Origin: an uncultured Alphaproteobacteria bacterium
GTDB taxonomy: Bacteria > Pseudomonadota > Alphaproteobacteria > Caulobacterales > Hyphomonadaceae
Reading direction: 5' to 3'
DNA: 64,000 nucleotides
NCBI GenBank assembly: GCA_903831255.1
Contig: CAIKWZ010000075.1
Span: 1-64,000 of the forward strand
The notes beneath the pieces were generated by a model. That model was not told where the DNA came from. It saw only the letters and a list, made by a program, of their open reading frames with translations, and did not search any database. Shown one piece after another: positions 45,270 to 54,980 of the stretch. A program made the translations under genes and the position numbers. How positions within the stretch are numbered: position 1 is the stretch's first letter; each line of letters starts with the position of its first letter.

Positions 45270-45938
45270 ATGGCGACAAGAACACGTGTTGAAAATCTGA
45301 GCTTTATTCGGACCCACACGCGTCCAATACCAGTTCCAGGGCTCGAACCGCTGGTCCTGTGGCAGGCTGATGACGTGACGCCCATATGGGAGGCGACAGA
45401 AGCGGACCTCCAGAGAGAGCGCCTCGACCCTCCTTTTTGGGCGTTTGCCTGGGCTGGCGGCATGGGCCTTGCGCGCTTTATCCTGGATCATCCGCACCTC
45501 GTCATGAACAGGCGGGTCCTAGATCTCGCATGCGGATCGGGGATCGTCGGCCTGTCGGCGGCTATCTCGGGAGCCGCCAGGGTAACCTGGAACGATATCG
45601 ATCCGATTTGCGAAGCGGCTGTAGAACTCAATGCCGATCTGAATCTCGCAGACAATCAGCGCCCGCGGGTTGAATGGCGAGGCGGAGACCTTCTTGAAAG
45701 CGGACTCGATGACTTCGACATCGTTCTGGCAGGCGATGTGTTCTACGAAAGGCAAATGGCCGACCGCTTCATCGCATGTCTGAAACAGGCCCGGGTCCGC
45801 GGCTCAGAAGTCTTCGCAGGCGACCCCGGTCGCGCTTACGCTCCACGGGAGATCACAGTATGCGCCCGCTATACTGTCCCGACCTGCACCTCAATCGAGA
45901 ACGACCGCGAAAAGACTACGGCCATCCTGGCATTCTGA
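45270..45938 (+). CDS. Protein lysine methyltransferase, ETF-beta type
   Basis: 222 aa. Class I SAM-dependent methyltransferase with motif I VLDLACGSGIVG, NDIDPICEAA, DIVLAGDVFYE and GDPGRAYAP. The AGDVFYE/GDPGR pair and short length match bacterial ETFB lysine methyltransferases, which modify electron transfer flavoprotein. Previously such proteins were called nicotinamide or L11 methyltransferases, so the substrate is inferred. Converges on the VOC gene. Confidence 0.85.
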   Translation: MATRTRVENLSFIRTHTRPIPVPGLEPLVLWQADDVTPIWEATEADLQRERLDPPFWAFAWAGGMGLARFILDHPHLVMNRRVLDLACGSGIVGLSAAISGAARVTWNDIDPICEAAVELNADLNLADNQRPRVEWRGGDLLESGLDDFDIVLAGDVFYERQMADRFIACLKQARVRGSEVFAGDPGRAYAPREITVCARYTVPTCTSIENDREKTTAILAF

Positions 45939-45957
45939 AAACCAACAGAGCTGTCGA

Positions 45958-46767
45958 TCACGCAGCGACAGCAAGCCTGACGAGCTTGAAGCGGACACCA
46001 GCCAGGTCAAATCCGTCCCCATGGATGAACAGACCCGCAGCGCGGGCCGCACCCAAGAGAACTTCAGGGTCTGCGCAGCCGAGATGAACACACGACAAGC
46101 CCTCTCCCCGTCCATCCAAAAGCGGCGTGAAGCGAGCAAATCCATGATCCAGAGCGATTTCCCAGACCCCATCAGACATACGATTGATGGGTCGCTCAAG
46201 TATGTCGCCCCATCTTCGTGCAAGCCCCTCGGGGTCGGCGCTCTGCATGTCCGCGCCCAATAGCATGCGCTCGGAGGGGGCCGCCGCCTTAAGCTTCCAG
46301 TGCGTCCCCGCCCAGAAGTAGCCGCCCATCATGTCGGCGCCGCCGGTATGACGATCAATTGAGAGGAGACATCCCCCTGTATCTCGCGGATGCAGGTGGA
46401 TCGCCTCCGACCCGACCACCTCATCCCCAGCCTTCAGGTCCTCGACCATTCGCAGGCCCTTGGCCTCGAAGTGCGTCCTTCGGGCTTCAAGATTGTCGCA
46501 ATCCACAATAAACATGTAGCCGCCGTCGCCGCCCCGACGGGACAGATAGCGCTCAGCCGCTGTGTCCTTCACCCCAGGAAGGGGAGAGACGACTTCAAGG
46601 AACGTACCCCCCATCGCAAACAGGGCGTTATGCAGTCCGTATTTTCCGACACCTGGGTCCTGATAACAGACCGGAACACGGAGAACGCCCTCAATCATCC
46701 GAGACGCCTCTGACAGATCGGCTGCGACGAGGCAGATCTGTCGAAGCCTGAGATACGGTAGGCTCAT
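45958..46767 (-). CDS. VOC family protein (glyoxalase-like)
   Basis: 269 aa. Begins MSLPYLRLRQICLVAADL, the usual VOC beta strand. Two glyoxalase-like modules with FLEVVSPLPG, GYMFIVDCDNLEARR and HPRDTGGCLLSID. Probably metal-dependent; the exact ligands cannot be assigned by eye. Enzymatic role unknown. Cytoplasmic. Confidence 0.82.
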   Translation of the reverse strand: MSLPYLRLRQICLVAADLSEASRMIEGVLRVPVCYQDPGVGKYGLHNALFAMGGTFLEVVSPLPGVKDTAAERYLSRRGGDGGYMFIVDCDNLEARRTHFEAKGLRMVEDLKAGDEVVGSEAIHLHPRDTGGCLLSIDRHTGGADMMGGYFWAGTHWKLKAAAPSERMLLGADMQSADPEGLARRWGDILERPINRMSDGVWEIALDHGFARFTPLLDGRGEGLSCVHLGCADPEVLLGAARAAGLFIHGDGFDLAGVRFKLVRLAVAA

Positions 46768-46909
46768 GAAAGCTTCTCCTGTGCGCAGTCGACAGCCCCC
46801 TGCCTCCGCGGCGAGCCATACGCGTGATTCAAGCTTCAGCCTGTTTCAGAGCCTAGCGCAACCTCGAAACGAGGGGCTCAGAGACGCGACTACAGCGCCT
46901 GCCAGGCAA

Positions 46910-49081
46910 CTACATGAAACTGTAGGGCTCGACATCCAGTGACATTCGAATCGAGGAGGGGAGCCGTGTTCTCGCCCTCCAGCTCGAGAGGTAGGCTGAA
47001 AGATCAATATGTCGGTCGGAACGCACCAGAAATCGCCACCGGTGCCGACCTCTCAGAACAGCGATGGGCGCAGGAGCAGGCCCCCACACCTCCACTCCAT
47101 CCGCCTCAGGCGCCTTCGAGCCGACGAGCAGGGCCGCCTGTCGGGCTGCGTCGGCGTCAGAGCCCGCAACAATCACCGCTCCCAGCCGACCAAAGGGCGG
47201 GAAACCCATGCTCTCGCGGGTCTCCATCTCAAGATCCATAAAGCCTTCACGATCACCTGCGGCAAGCAGGGCGATTGCAGGCGAATCAGGCGCGTAGGTC
47301 TGAATGATCGCACGACCAGGCTTGGTTGCTCGACCCGCACGCCCCGACACCTGACTGAGCAGCTGAAACGTCCGCTCCCCGGCGCGAAGATCGCCACCCT
47401 TGAGCCCGCTGTCGGCATCGATGACGCCGACCAGGGTGAGATGAGGAAAGTTATGTCCCTTGGCCGCGATCTGGGTGCCGATCAGAATATCAATCTCATG
47501 ATCCTCCATGCGCCGGACCAGATCTCGCAGCACTTCCGGGGTTCCAACCGTGTCGGACGAGAAGATTTCGACCCGCGCATCAGGAAAACGTAGCCGCGTC
47601 TCCTCGGATAATCGCTCGACGCCCGGTCCCACGCCGACAAGGGCTCCCGGCGCCTGACAGGATGGGCAACGAGAGGGCTTTCTCATCGTGAAGCCGGTCA
47701 GATGACAGATCAGCGCGCCGCTATGTCTGTGCTCGGTCAACCAGCTGTCGCTGTTAGGCGCCTTAAGACGCTCACCGCACGCCTTACAGATCACCAGTGG
47801 CGCATACCCGCGACGATTGAGATACAGAAGTGTCTGTTCCCCTGCCCTCAGCTTCTCCTCAATCGCGTCGACCAGCGGGGGAGACAACCATTTATCTCTC
47901 TCAGGCGGCCTCGCCCGCATGTCCGCCAGACGAATTTCCGGCAATCGCGCAGATCCTGGGCGGGCGGTCAGCCGAACATGCGCGTATCGGCCCTGGCGGG
48001 CGTTCGCGAGGCTCTCCAGAGAGGGTGTCGCCGACGCCAGAACGACAGCGCAGCCCCCCACATGTCCCCGCATCACGGCAAGATCACGGGCATGATAACA
48101 GACCCCCTCATCCTGCTTGTAGGACGGGTCATGCTCCTCATCGACGACAATCAACCGGAGATTAGAGAAGGGAAGAAACAGGCTGGAACGGGCGCCGATG
48201 ACGATCTGAGCGCGACCAGAAGCGACTTCTCTCCAGGCGCGCCGTCGTGCGCTGGCTGTGGCTGCAGAATGCCATTCCGCGGGTCGGGCGCCGAACCTCG
48301 TTTCAAAGCGCGTCGTGACCGCCTGTGTCAGAGCGATCTCAGGCAAGAGAACAAGGATCTGGGCAGTAGGGTCGTTACGAAGCGCGGCGGCGATCGCTTC
48401 AAAGTAAACTTCGGTCTTTCCTGAGCCGGTTACCCCATCGAGCAAAGCCGTCGCAAACCGGCGCGCTCGCACCAGATCAGACAGATGCGCAGCGGCGGCA
48501 TGCTGATCCTGGGTCAGAACCTGACCGGCACGATCCGGGTCAGGGCGTTCGAAGGGAGAATCAATCGCCTGCTGAACAACACTGAGAGCGCCAGCATCCA
48601 GAAGCGATTTCACCACGCCCGAAGACACCCCGGCGCGCCGGGCAAGATCGGCCGCCTCAAGAGGATGCTGAGCGCACGCCAGGACACGCTCACGCTCTGG
48701 TGTAAGCCGCTGGGGAAGCTGGCCGGACGCCAGGAGACGTCGCGACAGAAGCGGCGGATCAAGCGCCTCCGGGGACCGCATCGCCATAGCCAGCAGGGCG
48801 CCGGACGGAGCGCACACATACCGCGACGCTCTGTCGATAAACCGGCGTGTAACCTCAGGCAAAAGAGGTGCGGTCTCGAGAAGCGAAGCAATAGGTTTCA
48901 ACTTACGCTGGGGCGTCGCCACAGAGACCTCCCAGACGACGCCGATACTTTCTCCCCCTCCCAATGGCGCACGAACAAACGCGCCAGGAAACGTCTCGAC
49001 GCCCTCCGGAAGCAGATAATCAAAAGCCCCGGCAAGGGGCTTCGGGAAAAGAACGGACACGATACGAACAGGACGCTCCAT
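46910..49081 (-). CDS. priA: Primosomal protein N', replication restart helicase, with reduced zinc-binding region
   Basis: About 723 aa from ATG 49081; a TTG at 49102 is also open. N-terminal 3'-DNA binding domain (VSVLFPKPLAGAFDYLLPEG), Walker A DGVTGSGKTEVYFEA, DEEH box VVDEEHDPSYKQDE, GARSSLFLPF, IGTQIAAKGHNFPHLTLVGV and QVSGRAGR. Normally eight cysteines bind two zincs; here CKAC and CPSC are kept, but the second pair reads APNSD and the third CHLTG, leaving five. The Zn2 site is therefore probably lost. Divergent from xerC, as in many alphaproteobacteria. Confidence 0.95.
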   Translation of the reverse strand: MERPVRIVSVLFPKPLAGAFDYLLPEGVETFPGAFVRAPLGGGESIGVVWEVSVATPQRKLKPIASLLETAPLLPEVTRRFIDRASRYVCAPSGALLAMAMRSPEALDPPLLSRRLLASGQLPQRLTPERERVLACAQHPLEAADLARRAGVSSGVVKSLLDAGALSVVQQAIDSPFERPDPDRAGQVLTQDQHAAAAHLSDLVRARRFATALLDGVTGSGKTEVYFEAIAAALRNDPTAQILVLLPEIALTQAVTTRFETRFGARPAEWHSAATASARRRAWREVASGRAQIVIGARSSLFLPFSNLRLIVVDEEHDPSYKQDEGVCYHARDLAVMRGHVGGCAVVLASATPSLESLANARQGRYAHVRLTARPGSARLPEIRLADMRARPPERDKWLSPPLVDAIEEKLRAGEQTLLYLNRRGYAPLVICKACGERLKAPNSDSWLTEHRHSGALICHLTGFTMRKPSRCPSCQAPGALVGVGPGVERLSEETRLRFPDARVEIFSSDTVGTPEVLRDLVRRMEDHEIDILIGTQIAAKGHNFPHLTLVGVIDADSGLKGGDLRAGERTFQLLSQVSGRAGRATKPGRAIIQTYAPDSPAIALLAAGDREGFMDLEMETRESMGFPPFGRLGAVIVAGSDADAARQAALLVGSKAPEADGVEVWGPAPAPIAVLRGRHRWRFLVRSDRHIDLSAYLSSWRARTRLPSSIRMSLDVEPYSFM

Positions 49082-49306
49082 GATAGCAGGGTGAAGGCGC
49101 AACGGCCTACAATCAACCCGTCGTCTGCGAAAGGCGATCTGTTAGGCAGGAGGAGTAATCTCCGTCCCGCCCACGCCAGCGCCAGACCCATCTGGAGATG
49201 AGGGGCTAATCCGGCCCCCAAGGCGCATGGGGACGATGGAAGCCCGCCGAACCGTTGAGCCGCCTTCGAAACACGGCCTTAAGATAGTTGATGAATCCTC
49301 CCACCC

Positions 49307-50239
49307 ATGAGCAATGATTTATCAGCCCCAGAAGCTCTCGAAGCCTTCATCTCGTGGCTCGAAGCCGAGCGGCGTTCATCTGTGCGAACCATTGAGGCCT
49401 ACCGCCGCGACATTTCGCACTTTCTACAGTTCATGACAGAGCATCTCGGGAAGACGCCGACGACGGGAGATCTTGAACGCCTGACAAGGCATGATGTTGT
49501 GGCGTGGCTCGCTTATCGCCGACAGCATGACCACCTGGCCGCAGCGTCTAGGGCGCGGGCGGCTTCCAGCCTAAGAAGTTTCTTTCGCTTCATGGATCGT
49601 CGCCTGGATAAGCCAAATCCAAAGGCAATGATGTTCGAATCGCCCCGACGTCCGGTACGACTTCCAAGACCGCTGACTGCCAGGGACGCGAAGGCGACCC
49701 TCGACGCGGCGTCCCATGGAGATGAAAGTCTGAATGCGCCCGCATGGGTGCAGGACCGCGACGCAGCCATTCTGGGCTTGCTCTATGGAGCAGGCCTTCG
49801 TCTCTCAGAAGCATTGTCCCTTCTGGGAAGGGACATTCCCGCGCCTGAGACGCTGAGGATCAGAGGAAAAGGCGGCAAGGTCCGTATTCTTCCCCTGATA
49901 CGGATCGTCCGCGAGGCTCTGAACGACTACGCAGCGGCCTGTCCGTTCCCGCTGACGCCTGACGAGCCCCTTTTTCGGGGGGTGCAGGGCGGTCCACTCA
50001 ATCCACGGCTGGTTCAGCGGCTGATGGAACGCATCAGGCCAGAGCTCGGTCTCCCGGAAACAGCGACGCCGCACGCTCTGCGTCACTCGTTCGCGACCCA
50101 TCTGCTCGCCAACGGCGGCGACCTGAGGTCCATCCAGGCGCTTTTGGGTCACGCAAGTCTCTCGACCACTCAGATCTATACAGGTGTTGATGCCGAGCGG
50201 ATCAAAGCAGTCCACGCAGAGGCCCACCCGCGAGCGTAG
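49307..50239 (+). CDS. xerC: Site-specific tyrosine recombinase XerC
   Basis: 310 aa. Resolves chromosome dimers at dif with XerD. N-terminal SAM-like domain (SVRTIEAYRRDISHFLQFM), then the catalytic core: Arg in GAGLRLSEALSL, Lys in GKGGKVRILPL, HxxR in HALRHSFATHLL, His in LGHASLSTTQIYT, and Tyr in QIYTGVD. Catalytic residues are complete. Location beside priA marks the housekeeping copy rather than a phage integrase. Confidence 0.93.
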   Translation: MSNDLSAPEALEAFISWLEAERRSSVRTIEAYRRDISHFLQFMTEHLGKTPTTGDLERLTRHDVVAWLAYRRQHDHLAAASRARAASSLRSFFRFMDRRLDKPNPKAMMFESPRRPVRLPRPLTARDAKATLDAASHGDESLNAPAWVQDRDAAILGLLYGAGLRLSEALSLLGRDIPAPETLRIRGKGGKVRILPLIRIVREALNDYAAACPFPLTPDEPLFRGVQGGPLNPRLVQRLMERIRPELGLPETATPHALRHSFATHLLANGGDLRSIQALLGHASLSTTQIYTGVDAERIKAVHAEAHPRA

Positions 50240-50320
50240 CTCTACGCAGGCTCTCGATTTAGGGGTCCTGAGGGGATAGACAGAACAAGTTCGCCTAACG
50301 GCCCGATACGAGAGACTGCG

Positions 50321-51652
50321 GTGCGTCGATCCATATCTCACCCTACACGGCTGATCCCTCTGGCCTTTCTCGGCGTGATGGCTTTAGGGACAGCTCTTCT
50401 GATGCTGCCCGCAGCCCGTCCGGAGGGAGTCGGCGCGCCATTCATGACCGCTCTTTTCACGGCGACCTCAGCCTTGAGCGTGACAGGACTGATCGTCGTC
50501 GACACTCCCGTCTACTGGAGCTTTTTTGGCCAGCTGGTGATTCTCACCCTAATTCAGATTGGCGGCTTCGGGGTCATGACGGCCGCAACTCTTCTAGGCC
50601 TTTTGGTTTCACGCAAACTCCGATTGACGACCCGTCTCCTGGCCCAGGCGGAAACTCGAAATCTCAATCTCGGCGACATCCGTCCGGCTGTGAAGTTCAT
50701 ACTGATCGCAACAGTTGCGATCGAGGCGGCGATGGCCCTTTGGCTCGCATTGGCGTTGCACGGCGTTCACGCGCAGCCGTGGGGGCAAGCGGTATGGAAC
50801 GGCGTCTTTCATTCCGTCTCAGCTTTCAACAATGCAGGGTTTTCAACTTACTCCGACAATCTCATGGGGTTCGGCGGAGATCCGCTGATCCTCACTCCGA
50901 TCATGCTGGGGGTCCTCATCGGGGGCATTGGTTTCCCGGTTATGTTCGACATGCGGAACTCCCCACGATCTCCGGCCAGATGGTCGATCCATACCCGCAT
51001 CACTCTCTGGGGATCGCTGATCCTCCTTCTGGTCGGATGGGCGGGCGTGGCCGCTTATGAATGGAGCAATGCCGCCACCCTTGGCGCCGCGACGACGGGC
51101 GAAAAGCTGCTCGACTCTCTTTTCTATTCCGTTGTCGCCCGAACAGCAGGTTTCAACACAGTCGACATTGGGGCCCTTACATCAGGGACGCTGGCGCTCA
51201 CAGAAGGCCTCATGTTCATCGGGGGGGGAAGCGCCGGAACGGCGGGAGGGATCAAAGTTACCACTTTTGTTGTGATCGTCCTCGCCATCTGGGCCGAGCT
51301 GAGGGGCGATCAGGACGTCACGATTTTCTGGCGGAGGATACCGTCCGACACCCAGCGACAGGCGCTGGCGATATCAGGTCTCGCAGTCGCCACAGTCTTC
51401 GTCGCGGTGGCGATACTTGTCACCGTCTCAACGTTACCTCTCGACCAGCTTACGTTCGAGGCGGTCTCGGCCTTCGCCACTGTCGGCCTGTCGACCGGCA
51501 TCACCGACGATCTTCCCGCTGAGGGCCAACTGGTTCTCATCATACTCATGTGGCTGGGACGTATAGGCGCATTCACTTTCGCCGCATCTCTCGCCTTGAG
51601 GCCCTATCGTCAACCCTATCGCCTGCCGGAGGAACGCCCCATTGTCGGCTAA
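50321..51652 (+). CDS. ktrB: Potassium transporter membrane subunit, KtrB/TrkH type
   Basis: 443 aa, start GTG 50321. About eight to ten hydrophobic segments form four pore repeats; selectivity loops are TSALSVTGL, SAFNNAGFST, VARTAGFNTVD and FATVGLSTGI. Imports K+, gated by the cytosolic ring encoded next. Overlaps ktrA by 11 bp. Confidence 0.93.
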   Translation: MRRSISHPTRLIPLAFLGVMALGTALLMLPAARPEGVGAPFMTALFTATSALSVTGLIVVDTPVYWSFFGQLVILTLIQIGGFGVMTAATLLGLLVSRKLRLTTRLLAQAETRNLNLGDIRPAVKFILIATVAIEAAMALWLALALHGVHAQPWGQAVWNGVFHSVSAFNNAGFSTYSDNLMGFGGDPLILTPIMLGVLIGGIGFPVMFDMRNSPRSPARWSIHTRITLWGSLILLLVGWAGVAAYEWSNAATLGAATTGEKLLDSLFYSVVARTAGFNTVDIGALTSGTLALTEGLMFIGGGSAGTAGGIKVTTFVVIVLAIWAELRGDQDVTIFWRRIPSDTQRQALAISGLAVATVFVAVAILVTVSTLPLDQLTFEAVSAFATVGLSTGITDDLPAEGQLVLIILMWLGRIGAFTFAASLALRPYRQPYRLPEERPIVG

Positions 51653-52325
51653 TCGGAAGAATCCGCACAACGACAGCGTCGTTGTCATTGGCCTGGGAAG
51701 ATTCGGCGGCTCCGTCGCCGAATCTCTTGTGAAGCTTGGACACGACGTCCTTGGAATCGACAGCGATGAAGACCTTGTACAAAAATGGTCCGAGGTCCTA
51801 ACCCACGTGGTTGAAGCTGACACAACCTCGATTGAAACGTTGCGACGGCTGGGCGTCCATGAGTATTCCCACGCCGTCGTCGGCATCGGCACGGATGTTG
51901 AATCGAGTGTTCTGACAGTCCTCGCTCTCAGCGAGCTGGGTGTCAAAGACATTTGGGCAAAGGCTTTGGGAACCAATCACGGTCGGATCCTGGAACGTAC
52001 GGGAGCCCACCACATCGTCTATCCCGAAGCTGACATGGGAGAGCGTGTCGCTCACCTCGTGACAGGAAAAATGATCGATTTCATCGAGTTCGATGAAGGC
52101 TTCACAATCGCCAAAACACTCGTCCCTGATGAAGCGATCGGGAAAACACTGGCCGAAGCAGGGATCAGGAGCAAATACGGCGTCACCGTCGTCGGGATCA
52201 AGAAACCCGGCGCGGACTTCACCTACGCCACGCCCGAGACTCGCCTTGACCGAAACGACCTGCTCGTGGTGTCGGGGACAACGCAGATCGTCGAAACGTT
52301 TGCCAGCGCCACTCGTAAGTCCTGA
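51642..52325 (+). CDS. ktrA: Potassium transporter regulatory subunit, KtrA type
   Basis: 227 aa from TTG 51642 within the ktrB stop region. RCK_N domain VVVIGLGRFGGSVAESL with nucleotide-binding Gly residues and the acidic strand end (GIDSDEDL), then RCK_C (FTIAKTLVPDEAIGKTL, GVTVVGIKKP). Forms the octameric ring that gates KtrB in response to ATP/ADP or NAD(H). No membrane segment. Confidence 0.93.
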   Translation: MSANRKNPHNDSVVVIGLGRFGGSVAESLVKLGHDVLGIDSDEDLVQKWSEVLTHVVEADTTSIETLRRLGVHEYSHAVVGIGTDVESSVLTVLALSELGVKDIWAKALGTNHGRILERTGAHHIVYPEADMGERVAHLVTGKMIDFIEFDEGFTIAKTLVPDEAIGKTLAEAGIRSKYGVTVVGIKKPGADFTYATPETRLDRNDLLVVSGTTQIVETFASATRKS

Positions 52326-52458
52326 GCCGAGCCCTCAGCATCCTGCCGGGCCGATGAGCGATGGACCGCAGGGAATTCATACTTGAACCGGCTCAGTCAG
52401 ACCGCCTACGATATCCTTGCAGCCGCAACGGGCGGCGCGTAGTCGCGAGCTCTCTCCC

Positions 52459-53835
52459 ATGTCCAGCGGGTCTGACCTGTCTTTTCTCAGCGCAGGAGAG
52501 CTTGTTGAGCGTCTCGATCGACGCGAGCTGAGCGCTCTGGAGGCCTGCGACGGCGCCATTGCGCGGATAGAAAAACTTGATGCTTCGATTAACAGCGTCG
52601 TGGTGCGGGATTTTGAACGAGCACGAAGCGACGCCAAGGCTGCCGACAAACTGAGAGCCGAGGGAGTAAAACTACCTCTGCTTGGCGTTCCGATGACAAT
52701 CAAGGAAAGCTTCAACCTGCGGGGATGGCCAACGACCTGGGGGTTCGAGGATCACCGCCATCACGCCGCCACCGACGACGCGTTGGCCGTACAGCGGTTG
52801 AAAGCGGCCGGGGCGGTTATTCTTGGGAAGACCAATGTGCCGCCCGCACTGGCGGACTGGCAGTCGGCTAATCCCGTCTATGGGGTCACCAACAATCCCT
52901 ATGACCCGTCGCGTAGCCCCGGAGGCTCGTCAGGCGGCAGCGCTGCAGCCCTCGCTATGGGCTTCGCCCATCTTGAGCTTGGGTCGGACATTGGAGGATC
53001 CATCAGGGTGCCGGCGGCCTTCTGTGGCGTGTTTGGACACAAATCCTCCTACGGCCTTCTCCCAATGGCCGGCCATAGTCTTCCGGGGCTTCCCGATGCG
53101 CCTCCGGAGTTGAGCGTGATCGGACCGATGGCCCGGTCGGCGAGCGACCTTGACTGCGCCATCAGGGTGCTGGCTGGGCCTGACCAGTTCTCCGCTGCGA
53201 ACCGTGTCGACCTGCCGCCGCCGAGACATTCGCGGCTGAAGGATTTTCGGGTGTTCATCATGGACGCCCATCCTGCAGCAGCCGTCGACAGTCAGATATC
53301 AGGGGCAATAGCGGAAATCGCCACCCTGCTCGAGGCGGAGGGGGCCCGGGTTGCGCGCTCATCACCAGATCTGCCAGACATGCAGCTGTCCTGGAGAACC
53401 TATCAGGCGATGCTTCACACCATCACAACCCGACGGTCTCCGACGGGGCGGCCGCCCATCTCGGCCCATGCCTGGATGGATCATTTAAGCGCACAAATGC
53501 GACTGCGAATTCAGTGGATGGAATTCTTCAAAGACTTTGACGCAGTTCTTGCTCCCGCATTCGGAGCCCTCGCCTTCCCCCATACGGACAACCCAGACTG
53601 GCGGAAAAGGTCGTTGACTATTGATGGCGAGACAACCCCCTTCGGCGCCCAGTTGGTCTGGGCTTCGATGGCGACAGTGGGTAACCTACCCTCAACAGCA
53701 ACGCCGATCGGAATGTCTCGGGAAGGTCTTCCGCTCGGCATGCAGATCATCGGCCCGCACCTGGGCGATCGTACGACCATCGCGCTTGCTGGACTGACTG
53801 CGAGAGCGATGCCCAGAGCAGCCCTCGCAGGATGA
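52459..53835 (+). CDS. Amidase, amidase-signature family
   Basis: 458 aa from ATG 52459 (an earlier start at 52417 is open). Ser-cisSer-Lys triad visible: Lys in MTIKESFNLRG, Ser in GGSSGGSAAALA and SDIGGSIRVPA. Signature GFGHKSSYG-like FGHKSSYGLLP follows. Hydrolyses an amide; the lack of GatA-specific context and isolated position argue against a tRNA amidotransferase subunit. Substrate unknown. Confidence 0.9.
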   Translation: MSSGSDLSFLSAGELVERLDRRELSALEACDGAIARIEKLDASINSVVVRDFERARSDAKAADKLRAEGVKLPLLGVPMTIKESFNLRGWPTTWGFEDHRHHAATDDALAVQRLKAAGAVILGKTNVPPALADWQSANPVYGVTNNPYDPSRSPGGSSGGSAAALAMGFAHLELGSDIGGSIRVPAAFCGVFGHKSSYGLLPMAGHSLPGLPDAPPELSVIGPMARSASDLDCAIRVLAGPDQFSAANRVDLPPPRHSRLKDFRVFIMDAHPAAAVDSQISGAIAEIATLLEAEGARVARSSPDLPDMQLSWRTYQAMLHTITTRRSPTGRPPISAHAWMDHLSAQMRLRIQWMEFFKDFDAVLAPAFGALAFPHTDNPDWRKRSLTIDGETTPFGAQLVWASMATVGNLPSTATPIGMSREGLPLGMQIIGPHLGDRTTIALAGLTARAMPRAALAG

Positions 53836-53975
53836 AGCGATTGTACGCGGAAGCCCTGCAAAGGGTTCCGGAATGAAGAGACCACATTAGTCTCGCAGAG
53901 AAGAGATCGCCGCTTCACGCGGGAGGGGGCGCTCAGAATTGGGCGAACCAGAGACAACAGACAAGGATCGTCAGA

Positions 53976-54917
53976 ATGGCGGCTTCGCCCCCTGAACACC
54001 CGGCCGGACGTCCCGGACGTCTGACGGGCGTGGCTTTGGCGGCCGCCGGGGCGGGGCTGTTCTCCCTCAAAGGTGTCGTGATCAAACTCGCCTTCGCACA
54101 GGGCGTCGGAGTCGATCAGCTCCTCACCCTGCGAATGCTGTTCTCATTACCGTTCTATCTTGTTGTCGGAGCACTGGTGTGGAAGCGAACGACGGTCCGA
54201 CCGCCCTTGCGGGCGTTCGCTATAGCCGCAGCGCTCGGCATCCTGAGCTATTACATATCGTCCTATCTGAACTTCATGGGACTGAAGTACGTATCGGCGC
54301 AGCTAGAGAGACTGATCCTCTACGTTTATCCAACGATGGTCGCATGTCTCGCATGGTTCGCGTATAGACAGCCCGTGACCCCGCGACACATGACAGCTCT
54401 CGTTCTCGCCTACGGGGGCGTGGTGATCCTGTTCAGTTCAGAGATCGGGCGGCTGGGGCCGCAAGCATGGTTGGGAGGCGGTCTGATCTTCGCAGGGGCG
54501 TTCCTGTACGCCGTTTACGTCACGGCATCAAAACCCGTCATATCAGTGATGGGATCACTGCTCTTCACCTCATTCGCAATGAGCGCAGCCTCTCTTGTTT
54601 TCCTGACTCAAGGCGCACTAAGCCTTCTGACCAGCCCTCTCGAACCGGTATCCTGGAGTGGCGTAGGCCTCAGCTTCCTTCTGGCGACCGTCTGCACTGT
54701 TGCCCCCAGTTTCATGATTGCAGAAGCCATCAGTCGTCTCGGGCCAGGCCCCATGAGCGCCATCGGGGGCGTCGGACCCATTGTCGCTGCCTGGGCGGCG
54801 GTGGCGATCCTGAACGAACCGTTTGGATGGGCTCACATATGCTCGATGGCCATGACGATTGCAGGCGTATGGCTTCTGGCGAAGGACCCGCCACAGAGGA
54901 ACGGCGTCCCGGAGTAA
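53976..54917 (+). CDS. EamA/DMT family transporter
   Basis: 313 aa; AAGGA upstream of ATG 53976. About ten hydrophobic helices in two EamA repeats (LAAAGAGLFSLKGVVIKLAF; WLGGGLIFAGAFLYAVYVTA), ending with GPIVAAWAAVAILNEPFGW, the usual conserved end. Inner membrane; exporter of small metabolites by family, substrate unknown. Converges on lpdA. Confidence 0.9.
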   Translation: MAASPPEHPAGRPGRLTGVALAAAGAGLFSLKGVVIKLAFAQGVGVDQLLTLRMLFSLPFYLVVGALVWKRTTVRPPLRAFAIAAALGILSYYISSYLNFMGLKYVSAQLERLILYVYPTMVACLAWFAYRQPVTPRHMTALVLAYGGVVILFSSEIGRLGPQAWLGGGLIFAGAFLYAVYVTASKPVISVMGSLLFTSFAMSAASLVFLTQGALSLLTSPLEPVSWSGVGLSFLLATVCTVAPSFMIAEAISRLGPGPMSAIGGVGPIVAAWAAVAILNEPFGWAHICSMAMTIAGVWLLAKDPPQRNGVPE

Positions 54918-54959
54918 CAAGTTACAAAACCGGCGAAGAATGGACCGTCAGCGACGCCC

Positions 54960-54976
54960 CCGTTTCAAAAACGGGA
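54960..54976. terminator. Hairpin between convergent genes
   Basis: CCCGTTT with AAACGGG, 3-nt loop, in the 63-bp gap between the EamA gene and lpdA. A stem without a T-run; it may end transcripts in either direction, but this is weak. Confidence 0.3.
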
Positions 54977-54980
54977 AGCA

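Noticed and set aside
49307-50239. Phage or island integrase
   Set aside because: Length, catalytic motifs and position next to priA match housekeeping XerC.
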